A stretch of 64,000 bases of DNA from Rhodosorus marinus (Eukaryota; Rhodophyta; Stylonematophyceae; Stylonematales; Stylonemataceae): the NCBI GenBank assembly GCA_029953675.1, contig JAMWBK010000004.1:620001-684000 (forward strand). The letters run 5' to 3'. This document shows, in pieces, positions 31,739 through 42,690 of the stretch; the stretch's first letter is position 1; each line of letters opens with the position of its first letter. The notes below the pieces were generated by a model, which had not been told where the DNA came from, ran no database searches, and saw only the letters and a program-made list of their open reading frames with translations. Made by a program: the position numbers and the translations under genes.

Positions 31739-34261
31739 CTAGCCGTAGTAGTACAAAGTTCGGTTTGTATCATAATAGTATGAAGAATCGTCGAGGAGGC
31801 ATTGGGTTGACACCGTATACGCCTGATCAACGTTGAGCACAAGCTTCGTTGCGGTGTTCCTCTCCCACTCATCCTCGGCATCTTGAGTCGTGCAGGAGGA
31901 ACACTGAATGCTTCCGGTTCTCCCTACTGAAGTTCCTTCCGCTGGAAGACCTTGTCCCCCTAGGTCTAGTTCGGAACCGAACCCTGGACCTTCAAAAGGA
32001 CCGCCGATGAAATTGCCCGGTGCTGCTCCTGGGAACCGTAGGATGACGCTGTCAATTCTTATCCCACGCCTGAGCAATATGAGCCCAATCGAGAACTTGG
32101 ACGTGTTGATGAAGTCCAGCAAGTCTGAATTGATGAATAGGAAGTTCGTGAATGATATGAAGGTCCCAGTTTCAACCTCCGCTGTCTCTACAAGCCCGAA
32201 CCGTCCGTGGAAAACGAGACTGAAGAACCGTAGACCCTGACCCTGAACGTCGAGGTATACGGCGACTCCGTACTCCTTCTTCGCCTGCGTATCTGAGATT
32301 CTAGGTTCGACAACGGCCTCCAGAAAAATATCTCCGGACAGTCGGCCAACTTCGTTGATCTTCACAAAGGTCGGGTCGCAGGGCCCGACGTCCTGGTTGA
32401 AGGGAACTGAACAGTTCATTGAGTCCGGGAAGGTCTCAAAGAATTGGTACGGATTGAGATCTAATTCTGTAGAAGGGCCATAGAAGTAGGTCTCCGTTCG
32501 TTTTGACGATGATGAACACAATCCGCAGCGGGTAGCTCCGACACGACAGAGGCCGACCGGCTCCGCGGACGACTGTCTCACCGAGCTGCATGCTTCGCAA
32601 TTTTCAAGTCGACTAGTATCCGCCCACGGTAGGGACATCCTCGTCGCAGGGCCGCTTATCGTATTCACTGGAGGTCCCACCGAGAGGCCAAGCATATCCT
32701 TCGCTGGACCGTCGACCGCGGTTTTCTCCCCTCCAATCGAGATGAAATCCACAACCTCCCCGAACCTGAGCAGAGCTACGGCACCAAAGAAAACCTGCGA
32801 GACGTCACCCTGAATCTGCATGACGTCCGGACTGAAGCTAAGGAACACGCCGTCGTCTAACTTTGCAGAATCCACCGTACCCCCATTAGTTTTGTTGTCG
32901 ACGCCCGAGAAGAACCTCACAGAGCTCGGGTTACCAGGCATGGGTGCATACAACGCGACGGAGAATGCCGCGGCAGCCTGTCCTTCATCCTCGCCCGGAG
33001 GGAGCGCGACCTCTACGAACGGGTTGAACGAGCCGCGTTTCTGTCCCAGCTCGTTGATCCTGGAGAAGCTAGTCCCTCCGCAGGTCCCTATCGCGTCGAC
33101 GTGTACCAAGCATTCCACCTCCGCCTTGAAGAACTGTAAAACGTTCAAGGAGAGCTCTGTGCGCGCCATTGGAACCCACTCGGTCCTCGATGTCTCGTTC
33201 AGAGACTTGCACAGTCCACACTGGGTGCTGGAGATGCGCCCAAAGGTTTCTGGAATGACGGGTTCGGCGATGATCGACACGTTTAGGAACGCCGCCGTTA
33301 AGCCCATGGCGGGCCCGTCAAGTGCCACTGGCGAACCCATGAGACTCACAAAGTCGGTCACAACTCCCGAGAGTGCTTGCAGAACAGCAATTGCATAGCC
33401 GAACTGAAACCGGTTTCCGTTAAGTTGTACATCCTTGAAAGCCATGAGCGAGAACTCTCCTCCAGGAGCGGTCTCGAACTCCACATCCGAGCTATTCGTC
33501 GAGAAGGCGAACCTGGCCTGATCTCTGGCCCCGTTGAGGCTGTAGACGGCGAGCTTGAAGGTGTCCGCTTCGCTACCACTGGGGAGTCCAGGAGCAACGA
33601 CAGCCTCGACGTAGATCTTATCGTCTACGGGCCGGGCGCTGAGCTCGTTCAGCTTGGCGTAGGACATTGAGCATTGTCTCGGTGGTTGTGGGGGATCCTT
33701 GTCCTTGCATTGAAGCTGCACCGGGCACGCCTGGAAGTCCACATCTGGGATTGGTACAGTCACCGAGCACTTGGTGTCGACTATTTTCGTCCTCACAACC
33801 TTCCCGTTGCGGTTGGCCATGTTCGCATCGGCTACCATCACCATGGTATTACCACAGCAGGGCCCATCGGCAGGGATGTCCTTGAGACAGATCTGTAGCT
33901 TCTTCCTCGTCTTAGGAGATCCAAAGCCACGCACCATGGTGAACCTCTCGTTGCCCCCGGGGATCAGATCCGCCCTCTGAAAGATCCCTCCGCGTATCCT
34001 CTTCAGGGTGAACATGCCGAACGTTCTGAACTCCAGCCTGAAACAGTTGGTGAAATTCCCAGGGCTGGGCTCCCTCTCCACCATACGCAGCCACACCTTC
34101 CCTCTGAGCCGACCCTTCTCATCCTGAAGCATGTACCGATTCAAGCCAACGAACAGTGTCTCATTCTCTCCCAGCCTCTCTGCACATGTATTCGCACAGG
34201 CCGTTCCAACAAGGACGATCAGGCCACACAAGATGAAGCCAAACTGTACCTTCATCGTCAT
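31739..34261 (-). CDS. Secreted protein with three lamin-tail-like repeats and CxxC linkers (840 aa)
   Basis: A single open frame. The ATG at 34261 (another at 34255) begins a signal peptide with a hydrophobic core FGFILCGLIVLVGTACA. Residues 25-185 form a Cys-containing domain that I do not recognise. Three repeats of about 150 residues follow (near 197-346, 394-547, 628-784). Each starts with a strand motif (KLNELSARPVDDKIYVEAVV, RINELGQKRGSFNPFVEVAL, KINEVGRLSGDIFLEAVV), continues with an xxxVALY-type strand, and carries VxDFxSxxG.....DGPA or a diverged form of it. This resembles the lamin-tail (LTD) beta-sandwich found in many secreted microbial proteins. Linkers carry CxxC pairs (348-351, 555-558, 579-582, 787-790). 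An adhesive or wall-structural role is plausible but not shown. Confidence 0.75.
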   Translation of the reverse strand: MTMKVQFGFILCGLIVLVGTACANTCAERLGENETLFVGLNRYMLQDEKGRLRGKVWLRMVEREPSPGNFTNCFRLEFRTFGMFTLKRIRGGIFQRADLIPGGNERFTMVRGFGSPKTRKKLQICLKDIPADGPCCGNTMVMVADANMANRNGKVVRTKIVDTKCSVTVPIPDVDFQACPVQLQCKDKDPPQPPRQCSMSYAKLNELSARPVDDKIYVEAVVAPGLPSGSEADTFKLAVYSLNGARDQARFAFSTNSSDVEFETAPGGEFSLMAFKDVQLNGNRFQFGYAIAVLQALSGVVTDFVSLMGSPVALDGPAMGLTAAFLNVSIIAEPVIPETFGRISSTQCGLCKSLNETSRTEWVPMARTELSLNVLQFFKAEVECLVHVDAIGTCGGTSFSRINELGQKRGSFNPFVEVALPPGEDEGQAAAAFSVALYAPMPGNPSSVRFFSGVDNKTNGGTVDSAKLDDGVFLSFSPDVMQIQGDVSQVFFGAVALLRFGEVVDFISIGGEKTAVDGPAKDMLGLSVGPPVNTISGPATRMSLPWADTSRLENCEACSSVRQSSAEPVGLCRVGATRCGLCSSSSKRTETYFYGPSTELDLNPYQFFETFPDSMNCSVPFNQDVGPCDPTFVKINEVGRLSGDIFLEAVVEPRISDTQAKKEYGVAVYLDVQGQGLRFFSLVFHGRFGLVETAEVETGTFISFTNFLFINSDLLDFINTSKFSIGLILLRRGIRIDSVILRFPGAAPGNFIGGPFEGPGFGSELDLGGQGLPAEGTSVGRTGSIQCSSCTTQDAEDEWERNTATKLVLNVDQAYTVSTQCLLDDSSYYYDTNRTLYYYG

Positions 34262-34357
34262 CCAGTGATAAAAAAACTCAACCCCAACCGTTTCCTAGGT
34301 TTTTGAAACAGCCGGTTGTCCGCGGTCCCAACACAATGACATCACTCTTTAGAACCA

Positions 34358-34373
34358 TTTTATAAGCCATTGG
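34358..34373 (-). promoter_or_regulatory. CCAAT and TATA boxes of the lamin-tail-repeat gene
   Basis: On the minus strand CCAAT (34369-34373) is followed four bases later by TATAAAA (34358-34364), about 97 nt before the ATG at 34261. Spacing and orientation fit a core promoter. Confidence 0.5.
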
Positions 34374-37300
34374 TTACATCTTCTGTCTCTCTGCTCAGCT
34401 TTTCAACGCCACTTCCCGATCTGATCCAAGCGCCAACATATCCGCTAATTCGAGCTGGGTGTACGGTGAGGGGCCCACTGAGGGGTTGAACGCCTCCCCC
34501 AAAGTATCCAGATTGATCTCCAGAGGCCTGACAGTCTTGAAACTTGGTTCAGAACAGAGGGAATACAGTTTTCTCGTTCGTGTCTGACCTTTTTTGTCGT
34601 GAAAACGCATCTCACGTGCTAAGCAAAGAAACCAAAACCGGGGTGAGTCCCCCCCCCCCCAAACCGCTGCCCGAATCATGTATGTTTTGAGGAAGAAATA
34701 AACCGGAGAGTTGGCGTTCAGTGGTTGCACAATGGGGCAAACGGATCGGGGCAGCTGCAGGCAGCGCTCTCTGAAAAAAATTCCGTGCAAACTGTTAGGA
34801 AAATGATTGAAACCAACTGGCGGCCAGGTTTCTCAAACACAAGTGGCAGCGTCCTTCATCGATGACAACTGAGACATACACCCCAGATCCGCGGACACTC
34901 CCAACTCAGTTGGCCGCCCGAGAAACGAACAAACAAAAAACATCAACCAAATGACAAAAAATCGCTAATCGAGATAGATTTGCAGGATGATTTTTGTTTT
35001 GGTGCCTTTCTCGTCAAGAAGGCATCGTCGGGACCTTTTAGCCAGCTGCGTGAAGAAGGTGTGTAATCAGTCCTTTCGACAGGATCCTTAAAATTTTTGA
35101 TCCCTAAAATAAAACCTCGTTTAGCTGCGAGAGGGGAGAGTCCCTCCTCCACGACACCAATCTACTCTTCGAATTCCTACTCATCCATACGCGCACAACA
35201 TCGTGTCTACGGTAGTCCATCTACCCTGACGTAACCATGAGCACAGTCTCAGAGGTCTTGAGACCGGGAAAAAAGAATATCCAAATCATAACAAAACCAT
35301 ATCTCAGCACCACACCAGGTCGGAGGAGTCAGTGAATGTTCCTGTCTCCGTCTCCCTCAAAGGAAGCAAACGTCGCTCACGAGCCATTTCTGACAGCGTG
35401 CTAGATAAACAATCAATATTTTCCGTATTGACTGAAAACGATAATGTCCACGATTTAATGAGGAATGGGGTAGATCCATTGTCTAGCGATTCATACCTCA
35501 CTCTAACTGTCACTTGCTTGTTGACCACGTGAAAACATCAAGCCTCTCGTCGTTCGTTCTTGAGGCTGGATTAGGTTCTATAAAATTCAAAGGACCGGGT
35601 AATTTAGCGTGAAGAATCTAATATAGTATGTCGAGGCGGGGTGACAAGTAAAGCGTGATCCTGACAGAAATGGAGAATGTACAAAAGTTCTTTGAGAGAA
35701 TGAAGGGGGGGAATATAAAGCAAAAAATAGTTTCATATTTGAATTGTAAATAAAACAAAAAATACACGTCCCTGGTATTTGGAAATTTTAGCGTGGGGTC
35801 GGAAAATCCAACTCAAAAAAATTCCAAAATGGACCTTAAAATATTATCGATATGTATAATTGGAATTAACCGGCGTGTAGGAAGGGGGGTAAGGACATTT
35901 GAACCGCAGAATCCCTCTTCTAACTTTTTTGGACGTCGAGCAACTAATTTATTTTTTTGGGAAACATGACAATCCATTTTGGACGGTGAGCAAGTGGAGT
36001 ATTTCTTCGACAAAATGAAGGAGAACGTTTATCCCTGAACTCAGTTTATTTTTTCACGGTTCGGGAGATTTGGGATCGTGGCCAGAGGGTCTCTGGAGGA
36101 GGATCAATTAGTCCACCTTGGGTAGTTCATCGGAGGGGTAAGTCCCCTCCGGGTCAGGCCCAGCGTGGCTCATGGGAGGTCCCACTGCATACATGATTCT
36201 TCTCCTGTCTTCTCACTGTTCTATTTTCCCAAGAATCAGCCAAGGACTCCAACCTCGTGGGCTGGTCGAGTTGTGGTTTGAATGAACGCTAGCACAAAAC
36301 TGACGCAGCATTCCCCGCGCCTTGCCTTTTACTCAGTGCTTACTCAGTCTCCCCAGCCGGGTCCAGGGTGGCTGATCGTGGCCCTATTTTTTTATGGGAA
36401 ACAACGCTGTCCGAACATTGGGCGACGTGCGTTCTATGGCAACTCTACCGAGCAAGGCCTATGCCTAACCCAGAGAACGTGCCTCTAAAACCAAAGGGGC
36501 GTTAGAACGCCACAGCAAGCAACCACTCAGACAAGAGAGGAAACGCGAGTGAGGCTCATCCCAATCGCGACAAAAAAGTCACGGGGAGTCAGGCCGCACA
36601 ACAAACAGGGAGGTATCGAGAAAAAAAAACTACGCTTACTCTGGTACGGAATCGAGCGTACAACCTGAACAAAATCGCAATCGGTTTACTCTAGGAAGGG
36701 TGTTGTAGAGCGCGCCTTCAAAACCAGGGCAGCATTCCTGCGCCAAACTGACAGACACTTGTGACTCCCTTTTCCTTCTCGTAGGTCACCCACCCTGGGT
36801 TGTTAGTTTTCCAGTAAACCAAAGAGTCAGAATCAAAGAAACGTACAGTTGGGAAAGAGTTTCATGGCGGGTCACGGTAACACTCCCGCAACCAAGCACT
36901 CCCGCCGTGTGCTATCTAAGAATACAATACCGCTGTTTACATGACCGTGGAGTGGTGGTTTTACAAACATAGCTTAGGCGCTATTGTTAGTGACCACCAT
37001 ATCCGCCACACGCTGGACTACATGATGTCTCAGCATCACTGTCAAGCGTTCTTGTTCTGTTACTACAGATGGCTCAGCATCAGCATCAAGCGTTCTTATT
37101 CTGTTGTTGCTTGATTCGTAGATGGAATTGTGGCGCTCACAGAGGCCAACACTCCGCGAATTTGCGTGGATTGGGGAGCTTCAGTCAATATTGCAGAGCT
37201 TGACCTAGAGTCAATCACTATTCCAACCGTATTTTCTTGTTGATTGGGACCACGTTTGGCACCGAAAAAAATGACCTTTTCGTACGATTTGAACTCGTAG

Positions 37301-37439
37301 TCAAAAAGTGGATTCATTCGGTCTAGGGTTGCATTAGTCTAGGGAGAAGGTAATATCTGCCATCTCTACTGGTTACAATACAGACATGGCTGGGACATAC
37401 ATCGGGGCTCGCATGCTACCCTCCTAGGTCGATCCTTGT
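34374..37439. other. Intergenic region without a supported gene
   Basis: Nothing coding was recognised. It includes a GC hairpin at 36131-36151 (CGGAGGGG/CCCCTCCG, loop TAAGT). Near 36690-36790 the minus strand reads VWRRNAALVLKARS, a probable worn C-terminus of a non-LTR element like copies C and L. Open frames such as 34395-34790 (minus) lack any domain. Confidence 0.4.
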
Positions 37440-37630
37440 CTTTGCCTTCTACATGGTTTTCACCGCTACGCAAAACGTGGTAACTGAGAAATCGGGAGAC
37501 AAACATGCAAACCCAAGCGCCGATGGAGCGCCTCCGCAAGCATGCTGCTAGAATATCGCCACAGGGGTAAGAGTTCCAAGTACTCCATAGGATGCTCAGC
37601 AAAACATTTCCGCAACCACTCCAAACCCCC
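37440..37630 (-). mobile_element. Non-LTR element, family 1, copy A4
   Basis: The minus strand encodes GLEWLRKCFAEHPMEYLEL and then LWRYSSSMLAEALHRRLGLH, with a small deletion between them. The 3' UTR reads TTTTGCGTAGCG. It is head-to-head with copy H. Confidence 0.7.
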
Positions 37631-37699
37631 TACCTTGGTCCGGTTCTGGAGCTTGGGCAGCAGTCTGAGCTCCAAATTCTTCACGGTGATTCCTTACCC

Positions 37700-38370
37700 T
37701 CGACTAGCCTTAACGAAATTCGATTTGCGTGTAGGACTGCGTTTATGTCTGCGGCTCCCCTACCCGCTTTGGCCTGTCGAGCGGAATGCCCCGCGTCTTC
37801 TCTGTGGTTGCATTGTGGAATCCGGCGACGTTGGTGCCGGCCTCCTAGCGTCCTGTGCGGCAGTGGGAGGTGCCCGCACGCGTCGCCATACGCGTATACA
37901 CGGATTTTATTTCGATATCTACAATCGCAGGCGCTTGATGCTGATGATGAGACTCCTGTTGTCCACGGAGTTGGTGGTCATTGACCTGGCTGCCCGCAAG
38001 GGAGTGAGTATCTTGACTTGTCTATTCCTTGTTGCCCCAGGCGCGCGATATGTTCCCACGTCTGCAAAAATTCATGCTACCGCCGTTGATTCAATGCGAC
38101 GGCTGAAGGAATCTCAGTACGCTGAGGTGAAGACTCATCCAACCTTTCAGGATCTGGCGCTGTCACATCGGTTTGTACCGCTGATCTTCGAGTGCTTTGG
38201 TTTCTTAGACAGTGGTGCTTCTCGCTGGCTTCTTCGTGTCTTTCGCCATCCCCACGTCCGCGGCGTTCAAATGCTGCTCCTTTGTTGGACGCGCGTAATC
38301 AGCGTCTCCCGTTCCGCCCCTCAGCGTAGATAGGCACTGAATAAATATTTGTTGCTGTTGCTGGCGTTGT
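37700..38370 (+). mobile_element. Non-LTR element, family 3, copy H
   Basis: A degenerate copy reaching from the finger region (GLLASCAAVGGARTRRHTRI, finger His lost) through the endonuclease (VVIDLAA; DSMRRLKESQYAE) to the C-terminus (HRFVPLIFECFGFLDSGASRWLLRVF). It ends in AATAAA and a TTG/CTG-repeat tail. Frame shifts are present. Confidence 0.65.
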
Positions 38371-38784
38371 TAGCTCAAGCGAGCCATTGAACTCAAACAT
38401 AAGGTACAAGGATTTAGTTTCCTCGTAGGAGATTTTGAGATGATCCAATATCCAATCTGCTATTCGCAAGTTGAAATGCTGTACCGGTCACGCGTTGCCC
38501 GTCATAAGTCATAGCCTCCAGATGATGGAAACGTGCGAATATTCAGCTGAAACATCAGGTTTCGCGTAAGACACATCTACATTAAACAAATTCAATTCAA
38601 CTTAGACATGCGGTAGAAAGAAGCACCGACATCGTCCGTGTCCATAGGCGTATCGTCGTCATTCGACATCTTCAGGAATCGATCAAGTCTTACCCAACCG
38701 ACGGGAGAAGTGCAAGAAAGAAAAGACGTAAGATATTAAGTCTCACGCACGTACCCGAGGCCATAGCATATTTAGTCTGCTGCT

Positions 38785-38945
38785 TTATGGCACTTTTGCG
38801 GCGTTTAAGTGTCTCTCTGTGGCGATATTCGAGCAGCATGCTTGCCGAGGCGCGCCATCGGCGCCTGGGTTTGCACACTTCCCTACCTAGTTCTTAGTTC
38901 CTTTTCACGGTTTGCGTAGCGCTTTAGGCTGTGCTAATAAAGCCA
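38785..38945 (+). mobile_element. Non-LTR element, family 1, short 3' copy A5
   Basis: Reads RRLSVSLWRYSSSMLAEARH and the family 1 3' UTR (TTTGCGTAGCGCTTTAGGC) with a short AATAAAGCC tail. Confidence 0.75.
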
Positions 38946-39179
38946 GCTTTATGGCCGCTAACACTCTTGCTTTATTTCAAAGGTCCCCGGTCCAAACCAG
39001 AGACTTTTGGTGTTCACGTGTTGAGTCTCATCGCTCAACTTGTCTCCAAAACATGAGTTTCATCGGAGTATCAGTCTCTTTGGGGTTACACGTTTGATGA
39101 AGCCATCGTGAGTCCTCAGTGTAGTAATCGACCTATAAGTCGTTGGTGGTCTTGCCAACAGCTTGTCACGGACACTTTA

Positions 39180-39499
39180 GCAAAACATTGCTACAAGACT
39201 GATGAGAAGACTCATGGCAGGACTTGCGCCAGCTAGAAGAATGTGTTGAAAAGATCGCTGTGGCTTGGAGCAAGCCGCCTGGAGAGGATCGATCAGACAT
39301 TCTGTCAGCACAATAATTTGCTTAGGACAGACTGTCTGGCGGAGCGCAGGCAGTCCTTTGAGGCTCGTGACGAGTGGACTTGTACTCGGGCCCATCAATT
39401 TCCCAGCATCATGTAACCACGATGCAGAAAAGGAAGAGGAAGAAGGGAGCAATGTGCTATGGCTGTCAGAAGTTTGGACACGTCCGTGCAGACTGCTAA
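39180..39499 (+). mobile_element. Remnant of a retrotransposon gag gene with intact CCHC knuckle
   Basis: At 39455-39496 the plus strand reads CYGCQKFGHVRADC, a textbook C-x2-C-x4-H-x4-C knuckle, preceded by a basic run (KRKRKK) and followed by a stop. Upstream, broken frames are Glu/Lys-rich and helix-like, as in gag. No protease follows. Confidence 0.65.
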
Positions 39500-40312
39500 A
39501 ACGGATCGGTTCAAGAGAGCGGATCCTGCAATCCGCCAATGAAGATCCACGCGGGAAAAGCAGAGATCAAGGTCGTCTGAATGTGTTCATGTTGTCGACG
39601 TTTGCCACCACCCTGTTCGTCAGTTTCTCCTAACGGTTCATTCAGATCCAATACCGCGGGCTCCCAAACTACCCGATTCTGAAAAAAGACTTTGTAAGCA
39701 TCCAATTTTTTCGGACAGACTGATGGAAGCCTTAACCAACCTGAATTCCCTAATAATAACTCGTTTCATGTGGTTCTCGAGTCCGATATAAGTTTATCAT
39801 ATCTGAATTAGAAATTAAAAAATAGTTTCGTCCGATAACTGTCCGATAACAACCTGTAAACGTCCAATGTTTCTAAAATCCTTGACTTATATTGATTGCA
39901 TATCAATCTTCTTCTTAATAATGATTGAAGCACCCACAGTTAGAAGCTGAGCATTCTGAAAATACGTTATATTTTAGAGTGACAGCCTGTTGCCCCATAA
40001 GTAACTCATAATTCAATAATCCAGAGGAAGTTTGTTTATTCAAGAAATAATCACGATTCAATACCTTCGAACGAGATGATTGATTACTAGACAAACATTG
40101 ATTGATTTATAACCCCGTCTGTCGGACAGGTATTTTGGAAAAGTTTCAAATGTATCCTTAAGATTCTACTTTTATTAAATAGTATGTAGGCGACAAAAGA
40201 GAATTAACGGACGGTTTATGACTATTAATAGTCAGTTTCCAACAATCGGCTTTTTGGGGGGGAGGGTGGGTTTTCTAGTTTCCACCTGCGTCGTCATAGG
40301 TTTCATCTTATA
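39500..40312. other. Intergenic; contains a dispersed GTCCGATA-type repeat
   Basis: Bases 39775-40030 share ordered blocks with 49490-49890: GTCCGATAT.AGTTTATCA, TCCGATAACNNNCCGATAAC and GACAGCCTGT. It is probably an old copy of a non-coding transposable element. No frame is supported. Confidence 0.5.
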
Positions 40313-40491
40313 CTTCGGGACTTGTTCCGGGAACGCTCTATGACCGTCTGTCCCTCGTTTACACTTTTAAGCTTCTTGCTGGGGCGCATGAACGCTGCTT
40401 TGATGCCACAGGTGCGTGGTCTTCGAAGGCTATAGTCTCTTTTTTTTCCCCTCGGGTTTTTTCTCTTTCAAGCTCCGATTAAACAAATTCA
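40313..40491 (+). mobile_element. Non-LTR element, family 2, short 3' copy K
   Basis: The last 55 or so codons (degenerate, CTTCGGGACTTGTTCCGGG onward), then T-run, CCCCTCGGG, T-run and CTCCGATTAAAC. Confidence 0.7.
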
Positions 40492-40847
40492 TAAGCTGTG
40501 TGGAAATGGTTTATCGCAGACCCTGGGTGGGCAGTGGGACGGACACCTAATTTTGGAAACAAAGGCCCCGAAAAGAAGACGAGCGCGGACAAAGTAGAAA
40601 CCACTCTGAGAGAGAGATGTGATTGTCCAATGGTGGCAGAAGCACGGATCGAGTCCATGACCTTAGGTTTCCACGTTGTCACTCGCTGAAGACTGAGTTT
40701 GGACACCACTGCAATGTTTGAGGAAGTTTATCAGGGATCAGTAGACTCCTGTTGTTCGTCAGCAGACTACCATTTTTGGAAGTACAACGATGCCAGCGAA
40801 CTCTCAAGGTATATGGCTCGGGTGAATGAGCATACGTCTTCTTTGCT

Positions 40848-40854
40848 TATATAG
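40848..40854 (+). promoter_or_regulatory. Putative TATA box of the repeat-peptide precursor gene
   Basis: TATATAG followed by GGC, 110 nt before the ATG at 40964. Because it lies downstream of the in-frame ATG at 40826, it argues that translation starts at 40964. Confidence 0.5.
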
Positions 40855-40963
40855 GGCAAGCGGAGCCTGGCTCAGGCTTTTTCGAACCCAAGTGTTCAAG
40901 GAAAGGGCGTCTTTTTTTTTGGTGCGAGTAGGGAGAGACGATAGACAGAGAGAGAGGCGAGGG

Positions 40964-41419
40964 ATGGGGAAGCTCCTGGTGTTGGCACTCGGAGTGCTGC
41001 TATGCATGGCGACTCTCGGGATCCCGGTTGATGATGACTATGCGGCGAGATCACAGGACCTGCCGGGTCAGATCCAAAAACGAAGCGGAGGCAAACCCCG
41101 TGGTCCCCCCGGCGGCCGTATATTTGCGACTCCGGATCAGATCGCAAAACGTAGCGGAGGCAAACCCCCCCGTGCCCCCGGCCGTATATTTGCGACCGCG
41201 GATCAGATTGCAAAACGTAGCGGAGGCAAACCCCCCCGTGCCCCCGGCCGTATATTTGCGACCGCGGATCAGATTGCAAAACGTAGCGGAGGCAAACCCC
41301 CCCGTGCCCCCGGCCGTATATTTGCGACCGCGGATCAGATTGCAAAACGTAGCGGAGGCAAACCCCCCCGGGGCCCCGGCGGCCGTATATTGGCGACTCC
41401 TAGTAAAAAAATTGATTGA
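40964..41419 (+). CDS. Secreted repeat-peptide precursor with five Lys-Arg-bounded peptides (151 aa)
   Basis: The ATG at 40964 begins a signal peptide (MGKLLVLALGVLLCMATLG). A short acidic pro-region (residues 21-38) follows. Then come five copies of a 22-23 residue peptide, each directly after Lys-Arg (39-40, 62-63, 84-85, 106-107, 128-129). The three middle copies are identical (SGGKPPRAPGRIFATADQ then IAKR). The first and last differ (RGPPGGRIFATP; RGPGGRILATP), and the last ends SKKID. The layout is that of kexin-processed precursors such as yeast alpha-factor, fungal KEX2-processed repeat proteins and animal neuropeptides. Products would be small, basic, secreted peptides. The in-frame ATG at 40826 lies upstream of the TATA box and is not favoured. 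AATAAA is at 41526. Function and receptor are unknown. Confidence 0.8.
   Translation: MGKLLVLALGVLLCMATLGIPVDDDYAARSQDLPGQIQKRSGGKPRGPPGGRIFATPDQIAKRSGGKPPRAPGRIFATADQIAKRSGGKPPRAPGRIFATADQIAKRSGGKPPRAPGRIFATADQIAKRSGGKPPRGPGGRILATPSKKID
41084..41416 (+). repeat. 66-bp tandem repeat inside the peptide precursor gene
   Basis: One 69-bp unit (41084-41152) is followed by four 66-bp units from 41153, 41219, 41285 and 41351. The three middle units are identical at the nucleotide level, a sign of recent homogenisation or expansion. Since 66 is a multiple of three, antisense frames also stay open across the repeat. Confidence 0.9.
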
Positions 41420-41525
41420 GATTCCTGTAACTCGGGCCACGACTCCTATGTAGTATGTTCTCGATTCTCGCGGAAGTCGTTGAGATATTCTCTTCCAGAT
41501 TTTGGTTAAAAGAGACCCCGTCCTA

Positions 41526-41531
41526 AATAAA
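41526..41531 (+). promoter_or_regulatory. Polyadenylation signal AATAAA
   Basis: Hexamer 107 nt after the stop of the repeat-peptide precursor. Confidence 0.4.
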
Positions 41532-41929
41532 AGGATTGACTTGATTTATCACCACGAACCCGATCTAGTATTCTCGCCGAGCGGTCGGTCGTTGATGCTG
41601 CTGGATTTTCGTAGACTGAGGCCGCATGGACAGGGGTTTGCGGTTGTTTACATCGCCTTGAGATTGCTTGCGTTGCTCGCGGCAGGTAGCTGTCGAAAAG
41701 GACTGCAGGGTTGCGAAAGAGACAGAATCCAAACCAATGGGAAGGCGAAACTTAAGCCTGATGCCTAAACCGCTTCCGACCAGGGAATTGGATCCATGAA
41801 CATTCGGACACCTAACACGACCGCGAGTCGCAGTTTGTTCTGAATGTCCTGATGCTTTTAGGCATCAACTGACAAGGTCAACCGAACCTTTCGCCCCTCC
41901 GATCGATCTCCATTCCTAAGGTGGGTCTT

Positions 41930-42690
41930 GGGCATGCCCCAATCGCTTTCCGCCACTCACACTCACAGATTTCGAAGTGCGCACTTCTCTGCGCTTATAA
42001 CTCGGCTTGCATCAGCCGCCCTGGCCTTCCGAGATGTGTTCGCCGTGCCCTCTATGCTCTCAGAACGAAGACACCGTGGATTTTGGCGCCCACCTGCTCG
42101 CCAGCTGCCCCGCTGTGAAAGGCGCCCGAACCTGCCCACATACGCGGATCTTGAACCTGTTATACCGCGAGCTTTGGCCTGTAGTACGGCAAGCCGGTCT
42201 TGAAATTGAACGTGAGAAGCCTCTGCCTATCGCAGACTACCAAAAATGATGAACGCAGAGTGGCTGACCTCGTGTCACCTGTGACGGTAGCCGCCGTACG
42301 ACGTACGTTGATCTTGCTGTTATTAATCCTCAGGCTAGTCGTTATCTGCGTGCTGCGGAGGGTGCCGTGGATTTGCCGCTGCCAGTATGAGACGTCGCAA
42401 AGAATTGAAATATGCTTGGTTTTGTCTTCCCCAGGATTCGTGCTTCGGCTCCAGCTCATCGCCTGGTACCTCTGGTCATTGAGTGCTTTGATTTTGCGGA
42501 TTCCGTTGGTTCTCGTTGCTTCGGGAATTGTTCCGCGAACGCCGTGACCGTCTGTCCTCGTTTATCCGTTTAAGTTTCTTGCTGTGGCGTCTGAACGCTG
42601 CTTCGATGTTGGAGGCGCGCGATCTTCGCCGCGCTTAGTATTTCTTTTCTCCCTCGGGGGTTTTTCTTCAGTCTCCGATTCAAAAATTCA
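41930..42690 (+). mobile_element. Non-LTR element, family 2, longer copy G with CCHC finger
   Basis: The longest family 2 copy here. Near 42030-42105 it encodes CPLCSQNEDTVDFGAHLLASC, split here as CPLC, an 11-residue spacer, then HLLASC: the C-x2-C-x11-H-x4-C finger typical of R2-like elements. The linker (RTCPHTRILNLLYRELW) and the endonuclease start (NDERRVADL) follow. After that the frame shifts repeatedly, and the copy ends in the family 2 3' UTR near 42690. Confidence 0.75.

Noticed and set aside
40896-41453. Long frames on the minus strand and in another plus frame across the 66-bp repeat
   Set aside because: A repeat unit divisible by three keeps all frames open. Only the frame with a signal peptide and a downstream TATA/ATG arrangement is supported.
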